From the NCBI RefSeq assembly GCF_016918565.1, contig NZ_JAFFQD010000023.1, positions 1-64,000 of the forward strand: 64,000 bases of DNA, given 5' to 3'. Each line of letters starts with the position of its first letter. Position 1 is the stretch's first letter. Positions 35,440 to 45,152 of the stretch are shown in pieces. The stretch is from Desulfogranum marinum (lineage in GTDB: Bacteria > Desulfobacterota > Desulfobulbia > Desulfobulbales > Desulfobulbaceae). The translations under genes were made by a program, and so were the position numbers. The notes under the pieces are model-generated. The model was not told the DNA's origin and made no database searches. It saw nothing but the letters and a program-made list of their open reading frames with translations.

Positions 35440-36486
35440 TCAGCCGCCTATGCGAGACATCTGGCCGTGGCAATTGTTTCCTGAGTTTTTTAAACGCTCT
35501 TCCAGTTGATGTCCCTTGGGTTTGTTACGAATAGCATCCAACAACGCCTTACAGATTTCCTCATCACCGCCGCCCTGCCTGAGCACCGAACGAAGATCGA
35601 CCTCATCATCATGCAGAAGACACGACCTGAGCCCCCCCGCTGAAGTAAGCCTTAATCGGTTACATTGATCACAAAAGTGATGTGACATAGGGCTGATAAA
35701 ACCAATGGAGCCCACTGAATCTTCTCCAAGTCGGTACACCTGGGCAGGTCCATCCGCCTGAAGACGCTCCATGGGGATCAATTCACCATGTGCTTCCAGA
35801 CGCTGTTTTATTTCATCGGATGAAATAAAGGTTTCATCATTCCAACGGCTGGAATCGCCGATGGGCATAAATTCGATAAACCGAATCTGCAGCGGCATTG
35901 TCTTTGAGAGGTGAACAAAATCACTAATCTCATCGTCATTGATATGGCGCATAGCCACTACATTAACCTTTACTGGGTTAAAACCGACTTCCAGAGCTTT
36001 ATGCAGCCCCTGCCAGACATCGTTAAAACAATCGACACCGGTGATGGAAGCAAATCTCTCCGGGCGGAGGGTATCCAGGCTGACATTTATCTTTGATACC
36101 CCTGCGGAAAAAAGCTCTTGGGCATATTTGTTGAGCAGTACCCCATTGGTGGTCAAGCGGACATCGGTTAGCTGTTCTATCGCGTTAAGGTCGCGAATAA
36201 AACCGAGAACATTTCTGCGTACCAGCGGTTCACCGCCGGTAAGCCGAACTTTTGTAATTCCCATCCGAACAGCAACCCGCACAACTCGGAGCAGCTCTTC
36301 ATAAGTGAGGAGATCATCATGACGCAACTTAACAGGTCCGCCTTTCCCTTCTTCTTCAGTGACACAGTACATGCATCGCAGGTTGCAGCGATCAGTAAGA
36401 CTGAGCCGCAGATAGGAAATGGAACGTGAAAACATATCAATGAGTTTGTTTTCACTGGGAAGGGAACTGGCTATTTCTTTATTCAT
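35440..36486 (-). CDS. moaA: GTP 3',8-cyclase, molybdenum cofactor synthesis
   Basis: A 348-residue radical SAM enzyme for the first step of molybdopterin synthesis. The SAM cluster is at Cys34, Cys38 and Cys41 (CNLRCMYC). The second cluster motif CDQCNRLRLTSAGGLRSC is near 270-290. The protein ends in IGG, the C-terminal GG pair needed for catalysis, so it is complete. LTGGEPLVR is the SAM-binding region. It diverges from tsaD with a 90-nt shared promoter region; other moa genes are not nearby. Confidence 0.95.
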   Translation of the reverse strand: MNKEIASSLPSENKLIDMFSRSISYLRLSLTDRCNLRCMYCVTEEEGKGGPVKLRHDDLLTYEELLRVVRVAVRMGITKVRLTGGEPLVRRNVLGFIRDLNAIEQLTDVRLTTNGVLLNKYAQELFSAGVSKINVSLDTLRPERFASITGVDCFNDVWQGLHKALEVGFNPVKVNVVAMRHINDDEISDFVHLSKTMPLQIRFIEFMPIGDSSRWNDETFISSDEIKQRLEAHGELIPMERLQADGPAQVYRLGEDSVGSIGFISPMSHHFCDQCNRLRLTSAGGLRSCLLHDDEVDLRSVLRQGGGDEEICKALLDAIRNKPKGHQLEERLKNSGNNCHGQMSRIGG

Positions 36487-36575
36487 CGAGTAGTATGTCC
36501 AAAAAAAATTTATCCTTCAATTTTGTCAACAGATACCACTGAATTGTTCTGATTGCAATAGCTCCCAAGCCATCT

Positions 36576-37583
36576 ATGCTCATTCTTGCCATTGAAAGCT
36601 CATGCGACGATACAGCTGCCGCTGTACTCGAAGCAAAGACAAATACTGTTTTATCTTCGGTTGTCAGTTCTCAAAACGATGTCCACGCACGTTTTGGCGG
36701 CATTGTCCCTGAGCTTGCCTCCCGTTGCCACATCGAAATGATCTGGGCCGTTGTCAATCAGGCCCTGGCTGACGCCGGGGTACAACTCGATGATATCCAG
36801 CTGATTAGTGCCACCCAAGGCCCCGGCCTTGTCGGCTCCCTGCTGGTTGGTTTTACCTTTGCCAAATCCCTTGCCCTTGTTCGCGGTATACCCTGTGTGG
36901 GAGTCGATCATATGGCAGGCCACCTTTTATCCTGCATGCTGGAAGAGGAAAAGCCCGAGTTTCCGTACACAGCGCTGATAGTCTCCGGCGGTAACACCTC
37001 CCTTTTTTCCGTTGACAGCCCTGTCAACTACACCCGTCTCGGACGGACACGAGATGATGCTGCAGGAGAAGCATTTGACAAGGTCGCCAAACTGCTCGAC
37101 CTCGGCTATCCAGGAGGGCCGGTTGTTAGTCAATATGGCCAAAAGGGCGATGCCACCGCCATTGCTTTTCCGCGGGCATGGCTGAGCAAACACAGTCTTG
37201 ATTTTAGTTTCAGCGGCCTGAAAACATCGGTGATGAATTACGTTCATCAACGCCGTCAAAAAGGGATCGAACTTGGCATAAACGATATCTGTGCTTCCTT
37301 TCAAGCGGCGGTGGTAGATGTACTGGTAAAAAAAACCATCATTGCTGCTAAATCTAACCATCATCATAGAATTGTCATGGGTGGAGGTGTTGCTTCAAAC
37401 AAACAGCTGCGAACCGACATGCAACAAGCGTGTCGGCATGCAGGAATGGATTTTTTTGTACCCCGTCCTGTTTACTGTACTGATAATGCAGCCATGATAG
37501 GGCTAGCCGGCTATCACCATTTTCAAAATGGCAGCATGGTCAATCCGGACGATGATGCCTACTCCCGCTCTCCCCTAAACTAG
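36576..37583 (+). CDS. tsaD: tRNA N6-adenosine threonylcarbamoyltransferase
   Basis: A 335-residue Kae1/TsaD protein that places threonylcarbamoyl on A37 of ANN-decoding tRNAs with TsaB, TsaC and TsaE. IESSCDDTAAAV starts the ASKHA fold, HMAGHLL gives the two metal-binding His, SGGNTSLF and LGRTRDDAAGEAFDKVAK are family blocks, and TDNAAMIGLAG near the end holds the metal Asp. Normal length. It leads a same-strand set tsaD-rsmA-DUF2062-adh. Confidence 0.96.
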   Translation: MLILAIESSCDDTAAAVLEAKTNTVLSSVVSSQNDVHARFGGIVPELASRCHIEMIWAVVNQALADAGVQLDDIQLISATQGPGLVGSLLVGFTFAKSLALVRGIPCVGVDHMAGHLLSCMLEEEKPEFPYTALIVSGGNTSLFSVDSPVNYTRLGRTRDDAAGEAFDKVAKLLDLGYPGGPVVSQYGQKGDATAIAFPRAWLSKHSLDFSFSGLKTSVMNYVHQRRQKGIELGINDICASFQAAVVDVLVKKTIIAAKSNHHHRIVMGGGVASNKQLRTDMQQACRHAGMDFFVPRPVYCTDNAAMIGLAGYHHFQNGSMVNPDDDAYSRSPLN

Positions 37584-37652
37584 GCTGACAGCAACAGGTT
37601 GTCGCAGCATCATCCTGAAACTCCCCATAACCCATCATTTTCTCTATAGCTT

Positions 37653-38510
37653 ATGGCTTACCAGCAGACCAGAAAAGTCCTTAAAAAAGAAGGCCTTGCC
37701 CCCAAAAAGAAACTTGGTCAAAATTTCCTTGTTCACCAGCATACTGCAGATCGTATTGCCGGCGCTGCCGATTTGGACAAAACCGACACTGTCATCGAGG
37801 TTGGAGTCGGTCTCGGTGCCCTGACAATGCCTCTTGCGAGCATGGCAGCAAAAGTTATCGGCATTGAAGCTGATTCAGGAATTGTGAGGATGCATCAGGA
37901 GCAGGAGGACCTGCCGGCCAATGTTGTGCTTCGCCATGAAGATATTCTCAAAACCAATTTACCCGCGCTGAGAGATGAGACCCAGGCAAGACTAAAAATC
38001 GTTGCTAATCTTCCCTACTCGATTTCTACTCCTTTTCTCTTTCGCTTGATAGAGTTCAGCGACTGCATCCACTTTGCAGTGGTTATGGTCCAGAAGGAAG
38101 TGGCCGAACGGCTCATGGCAAGACCTGGAACAAAGGCCTATGGAGCGCCCACAATTCTCCTTGCAAGCTGTGCCACCGTGGAGCCCTTGCTGCTGGTTAA
38201 ACCTGCAGAATTCCACCCCAGGCCCAAAGTGGATTCCCTGGTCATTAAAATTACGTTTTTTCCGAGCCCGGAGAGATTACAATCGATTGAAGCCTATGAC
38301 AAAAGGTTGTTTAAACGGGTTGTTAACGCAGCCTTTGGTCAACGGCGAAAAACGCTTGTCAATGCATTGTCAGCTAGCTTTAAGGCCACCGACAAACAGG
38401 AAATAGCCCAATGTATACAGGATGCTGATATTGATCCCGGAATCCGGGCGGAAAAACTGGAACTTGAAGATTTCATACGGCTCAGCTCTTTTCTCAAAAA
38501 TAGAGAGTAA
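37653..38510 (+). CDS. rsmA: 16S rRNA dimethyladenosine transferase
   Basis: A 285-residue KsgA methyltransferase that dimethylates two adjacent adenines at the 3' end of 16S rRNA. KKKLGQNFLVHQ is the family start, EVGVGLGALT is the SAM-binding loop, and NLPYSISTPF is the N6-adenine methyltransferase motif. The C-terminal helical domain contains FGQRRKTLVNAL. It follows tsaD by 70 nt. Confidence 0.96.
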   Translation: MAYQQTRKVLKKEGLAPKKKLGQNFLVHQHTADRIAGAADLDKTDTVIEVGVGLGALTMPLASMAAKVIGIEADSGIVRMHQEQEDLPANVVLRHEDILKTNLPALRDETQARLKIVANLPYSISTPFLFRLIEFSDCIHFAVVMVQKEVAERLMARPGTKAYGAPTILLASCATVEPLLLVKPAEFHPRPKVDSLVIKITFFPSPERLQSIEAYDKRLFKRVVNAAFGQRRKTLVNALSASFKATDKQEIAQCIQDADIDPGIRAEKLELEDFIRLSSFLKNRE

Positions 38511-38594
38511 AGGTATATAGAAAAAGGCTTTGTTTAGTTATCTGCTTCGTATACAGTTGATACATCGTTCCCCTTTGCTCTCTTTTTTATACTT

Positions 38595-39110
38595 GTGAAC
38601 CTTAAACGAATCACAGTCTATTATTACCTGCGCCTGCGAAGGCTGCAGGGGACTCCGAGGGCCCTTGCCATGGGTGCTGCTGTCGGCGCTGCCATAGGCA
38701 TTACTCCCACCCTTCCCTTTCATACGGTGATGATCCTGACTGCATGCCTGATCATGCGAGTCAATCCCATTGCCGCCATCATTGCCGGTACCATAGTCAG
38801 CAACCCATTGACCTTTATTCCGCATTACTATGCTGCATGGTGGCTGGGTGACTTTTTTTTGCCTGACCGGCTCACATGGCTGCAAATCAAAACACTGCTT
38901 CACCAACTCAAGAGTGTCGGTATATTGGAAAGTTTGCAAACTATTTTGGAAGTAGGCTTAAATACAAGCATGGTCATGATGACAGGTGGTCTTTTACTTG
39001 CCATTCCAACTGGAATAATCAGCTATATACTTGCCTTAAAATTTTTTGTTATCATGCAACGTAAACGTCACGAAAAACATTTACTTAATCACCGGCGGAA
39101 GCAGGGCTAA
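38595..39110 (+). CDS. DUF2062 small membrane protein
   Basis: A 171-residue membrane protein with a GTG start. GTPRALAMGAAVGAAIGITPTLPFHT and IVSNPLTFIPHYYAAWWLG are the DUF2062 hallmarks. Three to four TM helices occupy about 25-150, with a basic tail (MQRKRHEKHLLNHRRKQ). Function unknown; members often sit near glycosyltransferase or lipid genes. The next gene starts 6 nt later. Confidence 0.85.
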   Translation: MNLKRITVYYYLRLRRLQGTPRALAMGAAVGAAIGITPTLPFHTVMILTACLIMRVNPIAAIIAGTIVSNPLTFIPHYYAAWWLGDFFLPDRLTWLQIKTLLHQLKSVGILESLQTILEVGLNTSMVMMTGGLLLAIPTGIISYILALKFFVIMQRKRHEKHLLNHRRKQG

Positions 39111-39115
39111 CCCGT

Positions 39116-40288
39116 ATGCATAACTTTGTATTCCATAATCCTACCAAAATCCTGTTTGGCAAACAGACCCTGCCATCCATTGGGCCGGAAACAAAAGCAT
39201 TTGGTTCAAGAGCCATGCTTATTTATGGCCGACAGAGTTTAAAACAAAATGGCACCTACCAGCAAATAGTCCAATCCCTTGCCGCTGCAGGTGTTGAGGT
39301 GACCGAGTTTGGCAACATCCAGGCAAACCCTTTACTTTCCCGAGTCAGGGAAGGAATACAGGTGGCCAAAAAGGAAAAAGTAGAGGTCGTGATCGGTGCA
39401 GGCGGCGGCTCTGTAATAGACACCGCCAAAGCCATTGCAGCTGGAGCGGTTGTGGAACATGATGTCTGGAAATTTTTCACCGGTAAAAAAGGCGTAAAAG
39501 GTACCCTTCCTGTCAATACGGTCCTTACGCTACCAGCCTCCGGCTCAGAAATGAATTCCGGAATGGTCTTGACCCATGACGAAAAAAAACAAAAATTCGG
39601 TTTTGGTCATCGGTTCCTGTTTCCTAAAACATCTATCCTAGACCCTGAACTCAGCTATACAGTGCCGCCTGATTACACTGCCTATGGGGCTGTTGATGCT
39701 ATCTCCCACATCCTCGAATTCTATCTCACCACCGCAGACCCTGATACACCTGTCCAAGATAGATTTATGGAAGGCCTGATTGCAAGCATTATGAATGCAT
39801 GCAATCGTTGTTTGACACATCCAAGGGATTATGGTGGCAGAGCAAGCCTGATGTGGTCTGCCACTCTTGCCCTTAACGGATTAACAGCAGCCGGACTCGG
39901 ACGGGTTGGCTTTCCCATGCACCTGCTGGAACATTCCCTAAGCGGTCTTTATAATTCTGCGCATGGGGCAGGACTTGCAGCTCTCCTGCCCGGATGGTTG
40001 CACTACTATAAAGAAACCGCTCCAGAACGCCTGGCAATGCTTGGTAAAGGAATTTTTCCGGAAACAATTTCGGCAAACGCTCCTCCTGCAGAAAGGGCCG
40101 AACAATGTATTACTCAATTGCTGCAATGGCTTAGGGAAATAAATGTTCCCACATCACTTGCCGAGATGGGGGTTACAGCTGCAGACATACCTACCATCGC
40201 CGAACATTCCAGCGGCCTTGCTAAAATCTGGCGCCTACGTGAATACTCGCAGCCATTGCTGGAGAATATTCTTACTCGATGCTGTTAA
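39116..40288 (+). CDS. Iron-containing alcohol dehydrogenase (BDH/YqhD-like)
   Basis: A 390-residue group III alcohol dehydrogenase. FVFHNPTKILFGKQTL starts the fold, GGGSVIDTAKAIAAG binds the nucleotide, LPASGSEMNSGMVLT is conserved, and DAISHILEFYL with EHSLSGLYNSAHGAGLAALLPGW supplies the Asp and His metal ligands. The family reduces or forms aldehydes and alcohols with NAD(P)H; butanol-type and YqhD-type substrates are likely. 6 nt after the DUF2062 gene; convergent with kefC, 36 nt apart. Confidence 0.93.
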   Translation: MHNFVFHNPTKILFGKQTLPSIGPETKAFGSRAMLIYGRQSLKQNGTYQQIVQSLAAAGVEVTEFGNIQANPLLSRVREGIQVAKKEKVEVVIGAGGGSVIDTAKAIAAGAVVEHDVWKFFTGKKGVKGTLPVNTVLTLPASGSEMNSGMVLTHDEKKQKFGFGHRFLFPKTSILDPELSYTVPPDYTAYGAVDAISHILEFYLTTADPDTPVQDRFMEGLIASIMNACNRCLTHPRDYGGRASLMWSATLALNGLTAAGLGRVGFPMHLLEHSLSGLYNSAHGAGLAALLPGWLHYYKETAPERLAMLGKGIFPETISANAPPAERAEQCITQLLQWLREINVPTSLAEMGVTAADIPTIAEHSSGLAKIWRLREYSQPLLENILTRCC

Positions 40289-40323
40289 GGAAATTTTGCA
40301 CAATGAGAATTTACTCAGCATCT

Positions 40324-42180
40324 TTACATTTCCGGATTTTTTGCAGTCCAGGCCTTGTCCAATTCTTCGGTGTCTGCATTCTGATCCAGTCTCATCAACT
40401 CCTCAAGATCGATGTTATGCTTCTGGTACATAGATATATACTGATCTTCATCTTCTCGATGCATTCGGTATAACTCAGGCATCATTTCTTCATCTTTTTT
40501 CCTGAAAATACGTTTGAGCCTATACGCCTCATAGGGGTCAACACCCAATAATTTCAAGGATTCCTGGCCCAGGGACAATGCACTGCCAAAGGTCTCCCGC
40601 CGAATAACAGTAATGCCAAGATCCATGAGTTGGTAGGCTGCTGAACGGTCTGCCGCGTTGGCGGCTATTTTGAGATGCGGATAGTGTTTCTGCACCAACT
40701 CAACCAGCTCGGATGCTTTATCTTTATCCCCTATGGTAACGATGAGGAGTTCCGCTTCATCGGCGCCGGCAGCTTCCAGTAGATCCAGGCGTGTAATATC
40801 CCCGTAATATACCTCAAAGCCGAATTTTCTGAGTATATCTACATTGGCTGCATCATGATCGAGAATGACCGGTTTTATGCCTGCCGATATCAGGAAACGG
40901 CCCAGGTCGGTGCCAAGACGACCGAACCCGGCAAGAATAACCCTATGCTCTCCATGGTCGATCGTGTCGGCTTCCCGCTGCACGTCCTCTGCACCATGGG
41001 GGCCTGCAATAAATTTGTCATGAGCGAGAAAAAGCAAGGGAGCGAGAAACATGGAGATGGCAACGGCGCTGATCAGCGGCTCTATGGTCTGCGCCGGCAG
41101 TACGCCATTGGTCCTGGAAAACTGAAAGAGAACAAAGGCGAATTCTCCTCCCTGGGCAAGGGCTATCGCAAAAAGGGAGCGCTCCTTTTTAGCCATCTTG
41201 AAAAGGAAACCGGTTACGACGAGTACCAGCCATTTCAAGCCGATCAACGCTATTGACAGGCCCGCGATCAGCAGAATCTCTTCACCGATCAGTGTGAAAT
41301 TAAGACTGGCTCCTATGGAGATAAAAAAAATGCCAAGTAATAATCCCTTGAAAGGCTCTATATCGCTCTCGAGCTCATGGCGGTATTCACTGTCGGCCAA
41401 GACAACCCCGGCAAGAAAGGTACCCAGTGCCGGTGAGAGCCCTACAGCGGTCATCAATAGGGAAATACCAACCACCAGTGCCAGAGCCGCTGCAACAAAG
41501 ATTTCCCTTACCCTCGTTGCCGCAATGGTTCTGAACATCGGCCTACCGGCAAATTTACCGAGGAGAAAGATAGAACTGATGGCAAGCAGAGTAACAAGGA
41601 TTCGCAAGTATCCAGGCAGTGAGCTTATGTCAAAAAATATTGAACCGTGATGGCCGTCGTCGAGCATGGCGATGGTTGCCAGCAAAGGCAAAACAGCAAG
41701 CATCGGAATGACCGCGAGATCCTGGAAAAGCAGCACCGAAAAGATAGAGCGTCCTGGAGAGGTGTTCATCAACCCTTTCTCGCGCAATGTTTGCAGAACG
41801 ATCGCTGTCGAGGAAAGGGAGAGAATAATGCCGACGGCTACTGCCTGCTGCCAGGGTAAGTAGAGCAGAGAAAAACCACTGATAAGAACACTCGATAACG
41901 CAACCTGTAATCCTCCCATCCCCACGATGGGGGTACGCATCTGCCAGAGAAGAGAAGGCTTGAGCTCAAGTCCGACCAGGAAAAGCATCATAACCACACC
42001 GAATTCAGTAAAGTGCATAACTTCTTCAATATCGGCAATGAGCGAAAGACCAAACGGTCCTATGATTATTCCTGCTATCAGGTATCCGAGAACCGAGCCG
42101 AGCCCCAGTTTTTTGGCAATGGGTACTGCAATGGCTGCGGCAGCGAGGAAAATAAACAGCTGAAGGAGAAAATGCTCCAT
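40324..42180 (-). CDS. kefC: Glutathione-type K+/H+ antiporter KefC/KefB-like
   Basis: A 618-residue CPA2 antiporter. About 12-13 TM helices (5-390) include [19 protein letters not shown] and [38 protein letters not shown] linker leads to a TrkA-N/RCK domain (about 410-530, [17 protein letters not shown]) and an acidic C-terminal tail (530-618). The system exports potassium to acidify the cytoplasm during electrophile stress and is held shut by glutathione in E. coli. The neighbouring KefF-like gene, ending 1 nt before this start, supports the assignment. Confidence 0.92.
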   Translation of the reverse strand: MEHFLLQLFIFLAAAAIAVPIAKKLGLGSVLGYLIAGIIIGPFGLSLIADIEEVMHFTEFGVVMMLFLVGLELKPSLLWQMRTPIVGMGGLQVALSSVLISGFSLLYLPWQQAVAVGIILSLSSTAIVLQTLREKGLMNTSPGRSIFSVLLFQDLAVIPMLAVLPLLATIAMLDDGHHGSIFFDISSLPGYLRILVTLLAISSIFLLGKFAGRPMFRTIAATRVREIFVAAALALVVGISLLMTAVGLSPALGTFLAGVVLADSEYRHELESDIEPFKGLLLGIFFISIGASLNFTLIGEEILLIAGLSIALIGLKWLVLVVTGFLFKMAKKERSLFAIALAQGGEFAFVLFQFSRTNGVLPAQTIEPLISAVAISMFLAPLLFLAHDKFIAGPHGAEDVQREADTIDHGEHRVILAGFGRLGTDLGRFLISAGIKPVILDHDAANVDILRKFGFEVYYGDITRLDLLEAAGADEAELLIVTIGDKDKASELVELVQKHYPHLKIAANAADRSAAYQLMDLGITVIRRETFGSALSLGQESLKLLGVDPYEAYRLKRIFRKKDEEMMPELYRMHREDEDQYISMYQKHNIDLEELMRLDQNADTEELDKAWTAKNPEM

Positions 42181-42181
42181 G

Positions 42182-42790
42182 CTAGGGTCTCCTGATTATT
42201 GCATGTAAATCGTTGTTGAGATAGTCTTCCTTCCTGCCCTGCTCAATATCCAGCGTACCGTCGCGTAATCCGATGACCATTCGACGATAATCCTCTCCGT
42301 GCATCTTAATTTCTTCTTCGGGTAGTCCCCTGTGGATACCGAGGACCGCAAACGGAGGAAGCCATACCATATTGCACAATTTGGCTGTGGCTCGATAAGG
42401 CGAGATAAGTTCCCTGAGGGAGAACTCATTATACCCGTCTTTACGGTAGGTGGAGTCGTCGCCGCCGGCAGTTATAGCCTGCAAAAAGAGTTTTCCCTTG
42501 AGTAGGGAAGCTTGCGAACCGTATGCCCAGCCATGTTCAAGCACCAGATCAAGCCACTCTTTCATTATGGAGGGTGTTGAGTACCAGTACAACGGATGCT
42601 GAAAAATAATGGCGTCGTGTTCTTCACAGAGCTGCTGTTCCCTTTGGACATCGATCAGAAAATCGGGATAGGTGGCATAAAGGTCATTAATGGTGACCCC
42701 ATCAAGTCCCTCTACGGCAGCACGGAGGGTATTGTTGATTTTTGAGCGTGATCTCGCCGGGTGTACAAATTGAATAAGAATTTTTCTCAT
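42182..42790 (-). CDS. kefF: KefF-like NAD(P)H oxidoreductase, antiporter ancillary protein
   Basis: A flavodoxin_2-fold protein of 202 residues from the chosen ATG; TTG/ATG starts at 42814 and 42811 add up to 8 residues. [19 protein letters not shown] is the flavin phosphate loop; [29 protein letters not shown] is the quinone-reductase signature; [21 protein letters not shown] is diagnostic for the KefF/MdaB group. KefF activates KefC and reduces quinones. One nucleotide separates it from kefC, indicating coupled translation. Cytosolic, membrane-associated dimer. Confidence 0.9.
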   Translation of the reverse strand: MRKILIQFVHPARSRSKINNTLRAAVEGLDGVTINDLYATYPDFLIDVQREQQLCEEHDAIIFQHPLYWYSTPSIMKEWLDLVLEHGWAYGSQASLLKGKLFLQAITAGGDDSTYRKDGYNEFSLRELISPYRATAKLCNMVWLPPFAVLGIHRGLPEEEIKMHGEDYRRMVIGLRDGTLDIEQGRKEDYLNNDLHAIIRRP

Positions 42791-42814
42791 GGGGTAGTCG
42801 GGATTTCTCATCAA

Positions 42815-42972
42815 TTCAGACGGTGCCGGGTTCAGAGTTTTTGGGAGTAAAAAGGTAGCGCTTACCTTTTACTGCCAAAATACTGGTTATGATGGTTCCG
42901 AATGGACTGACCTTTGGTAAACATTTTGTTAATTTCTTTGTAACTGTTCAGCCTATTTTTACTTGCAAAAGC
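42815..42972. other. Intergenic region upstream of kefF
   Basis: No gene. It carries the kefF promoter by position and the outer end of the IS66 remnant; no inverted-repeat end could be identified. Confidence 0.3.
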
Positions 42973-43447
42973 TTATAGTTTCAATGCAGGATAATTTCCT
43001 TCAAAAAAAACGGACAAAGCATGGCTTGAACTAAAGCCTTGTTTTCTAAAAGTAGACAGGTAACTTCGAACACGACAGAAAATATGAGCGCCGTCAATTG
43101 AACGAAAGCATCCCGATATTTTTTGTTGAACTTTTGTCATCCTGAGATCGTTTTCTCCAAGGTTGTTCGTGAAAAAAACGATCACTTTTTCCATGAACAA
43201 AAGGGTATCATCTTCGTAGTCACGCAATCTTTCTAATAGGTTTCGGGCTTTTGTTTTCTTTATCCGCCCTCTTTTTCCTTTTCTTTTTGTCTTATCTGGT
43301 GGCAGGCTTTCCAGGTCCCCTGCTTTTAAGATTGCTCTATATTTTTGCCGATATCCTGACTCAATTAATCGATCATGATATCGTAGAGGAATGTCTTCTT
43401 GATGAGAAAATTTTAAATCGTGAACCTTGTAAGACTTGCCGGATTTA
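42973..43447 (-). pseudogene. IS66-family transposase C-terminal remnant
   Basis: The minus-strand frame is open from about 43447 to the stop at 42973 but lacks a proper start. It reads RLIESGYRQKYRAILKAGDL, then GKRGRIKKTKARNLLERLRDY, LFMEKVIVFFTNNLGENDLRM, KVQQKISGCFRSIDGAHIFCRV and STFRKQG. This is the C-terminal third of an IS66 TnpC transposase, including its catalytic Glu segment (NNLGENDLRM) and zinc-free tail. The N-terminal parts with the first two Asp, and the IS66 accessory genes, are absent. It runs into the ssb terminator. Confidence 0.8.
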
Positions 43448-43463
43448 GGTTAGCTTTCAAACC

Positions 43464-43493
43464 AAAAAGCCTGCTTATACAAGCAGGCTTTTT
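43464..43493. terminator. Bidirectional terminator after ssb
   Basis: AAAAAGCCTGCTT (43464-43476), loop ATAC, and AAGCAGGCTTTTT (43481-43493) form a perfect 13-bp stem with A and T runs on both sides. It ends ssb on the minus strand. Confidence 0.88.
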
Positions 43494-43524
43494 GAAAAAA
43501 ACACTCTGTGTAGACAGGAATTAT

Positions 43525-43947
43525 CTAAAACGGTACATCATCGGCCATTGGAGGCGGTTCCTGTGGATAATCGCCAAAACTGCCGCCACCACCTCCACCG
43601 CCTGTTCCGGCAGCACCAGCACCTCGTGGGGACAGCATCTTCATTTCCCGTGCCACAATTTCAGTGGTGTATTTATCATTCCCATTCTGATCCTGCCATT
43701 TCCGAGTCTGTATCTTTCCTTCAATATAGACCCTGGAACCTTTTGACAAATATTCACCACAAATTTCTGCAAGACGTCGCCAGGCAACTATGCGGTGCCA
43801 TTCTGTCTGTTCCTGCATTTGCCCATCTTTGCCTTTCCATCTCTCGCTTGTTGCTACAGTGAACGACGCCACTGCGTCGCCACTCTGGGTATACCGTATT
43901 TCTGGGTCAGCACCAAGATTACCGATAAGAATCGCTTTATTAATCAT
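43525..43947 (-). CDS. ssb: Single-stranded DNA-binding protein
   Basis: A 140-residue SSB. The OB fold covers about 1-107 ([57 protein letters not shown]). A Gly-rich linker follows and then the acidic tip MADDVPF, which recruits DNA-repair proteins. It binds single-stranded DNA as a tetramer. AGGTG lies 6 nt before the ATG. Single gene with its own terminator. Confidence 0.97.
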   Translation of the reverse strand: MINKAILIGNLGADPEIRYTQSGDAVASFTVATSERWKGKDGQMQEQTEWHRIVAWRRLAEICGEYLSKGSRVYIEGKIQTRKWQDQNGNDKYTTEIVAREMKMLSPRGAGAAGTGGGGGGGSFGDYPQEPPPMADDVPF

Positions 43948-44034
43948 TATTCACCTGTTGTTTAAAATTCAGTTTACGGTTTCCCTTATACTTTTGATTT
44001 TGAAAAATTACAAAATAATCATTGGCCGAAGATA

Positions 44035-45150
44035 CTAACTAACCGACCGATCCAGCATCTTGGGTAACCCTCCATGTTCTTCCGGGGTATAACCAAATAC
44101 CTCCTGCCATATCTCGCGGCTTTCCATACAAAAGTAAATACAAGTTCGGTCTGCAGCATATTTTCTTAATTCACCAAGAATGAATTGGTACATGGAGACA
44201 CGTTCTGGTCGGAAATAGCGGTATTTATTATCAAGGCCATTGATAAATTCTTCGTAAAAAAAAGTCGAAGTCGGAAACCGTTCTGTGGCTATATTTTTAA
44301 GGGACGGCAGGTAACGTAAAGCCCCCATGCTTATCCAAGCAATTTTGTCTGCAGGGACGGCCTCGAATAATCGCCTAATAGTCTCCCGGTAGCCTTGCTG
44401 CCAGTTATCATGTTTAATGATAGGATCAAAATGAAAAGCAAGGTGATATCCCCACTCAGCTACTTGGGATGCAGCTTCGAGTCGTTCATCCAGCGTGGCG
44501 GTTCGCAACTCCTCTTTGGCCATTATGATGGGGCTGTTGAGTGACCAGGCAACTACTGTGCGCCCATTGTGTGGAACATCTTTCAGTTGCTTTATAATGT
44601 TGCACTTGGTTTTTAATTCAAGCACAGCATTACTTTTGTCGTTCATGTACCTGATTAATCGTGAGCTTAAACCTGTCAACGAATCAATGGCAAGGCTGTC
44701 CGTAAACTCACCGGTGCCAATCCGGTAGAATTGTTCGGGTTGGTTCAGCAGCACGTTGTCCAATTCGGCCAACATATCTTCAACGTTAACACAAAAACTC
44801 AGCCACGGATTGTTGAGGTAGGCCTGCAAAATACAGTACACGCAATCCATGGGACAATTCATACCTATATTGAGCACCTGATACCCACAACAAGTATACT
44901 CCCTTGTACCTGGACAAGGTTTAAAAAACACACCCCGATGTTTGCATAGCAGCAGGTGGTGTTTCCCCTGGGTGAGGTTTTCAGGATAGGTTCCTGGAAT
45001 ATCAGGCAGGGTGCCGTCTTCAAGAATCGTAACCGGAAGATTTGCCCTTTCTATAATCTCTTGAGCATATGGGTTGTCCACACACTCTCTGGTAACATGA
45101 AGATGAGTCACATAATGTGCCGGATCACCATAGGAAATAACTTTTTTCAC
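44035..45150 (-). CDS. Spore photoproduct lyase-like radical SAM protein
   Basis: A 371-residue radical SAM enzyme. Cys99, Cys103 and Cys106 (CPMDCVYC) form the CxxxCxxC cluster motif. The preceding LLLCKHRGVFFKPCPGT and TCCGYQVLNIGMNC are as in the SplB family. Further family text: ELKTKCNIIKQL, VVAWSLNSP, AFHFDPIIKHDNW. True SPL repairs the thymine spore photoproduct in endospores. No spore genes are seen here, so this is one of the SPL-like proteins found in non-spore-formers, with an unproven substrate (a DNA lesion or something else). 3 nt after the GT2 gene, same strand. Confidence 0.82.
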   Translation of the reverse strand: MKKVISYGDPAHYVTHLHVTRECVDNPYAQEIIERANLPVTILEDGTLPDIPGTYPENLTQGKHHLLLCKHRGVFFKPCPGTREYTCCGYQVLNIGMNCPMDCVYCILQAYLNNPWLSFCVNVEDMLAELDNVLLNQPEQFYRIGTGEFTDSLAIDSLTGLSSRLIRYMNDKSNAVLELKTKCNIIKQLKDVPHNGRTVVAWSLNSPIIMAKEELRTATLDERLEAASQVAEWGYHLAFHFDPIIKHDNWQQGYRETIRRLFEAVPADKIAWISMGALRYLPSLKNIATERFPTSTFFYEEFINGLDNKYRYFRPERVSMYQFILGELRKYAADRTCIYFCMESREIWQEVFGYTPEEHGGLPKMLDRSVS

Positions 45151-45152
45151 GC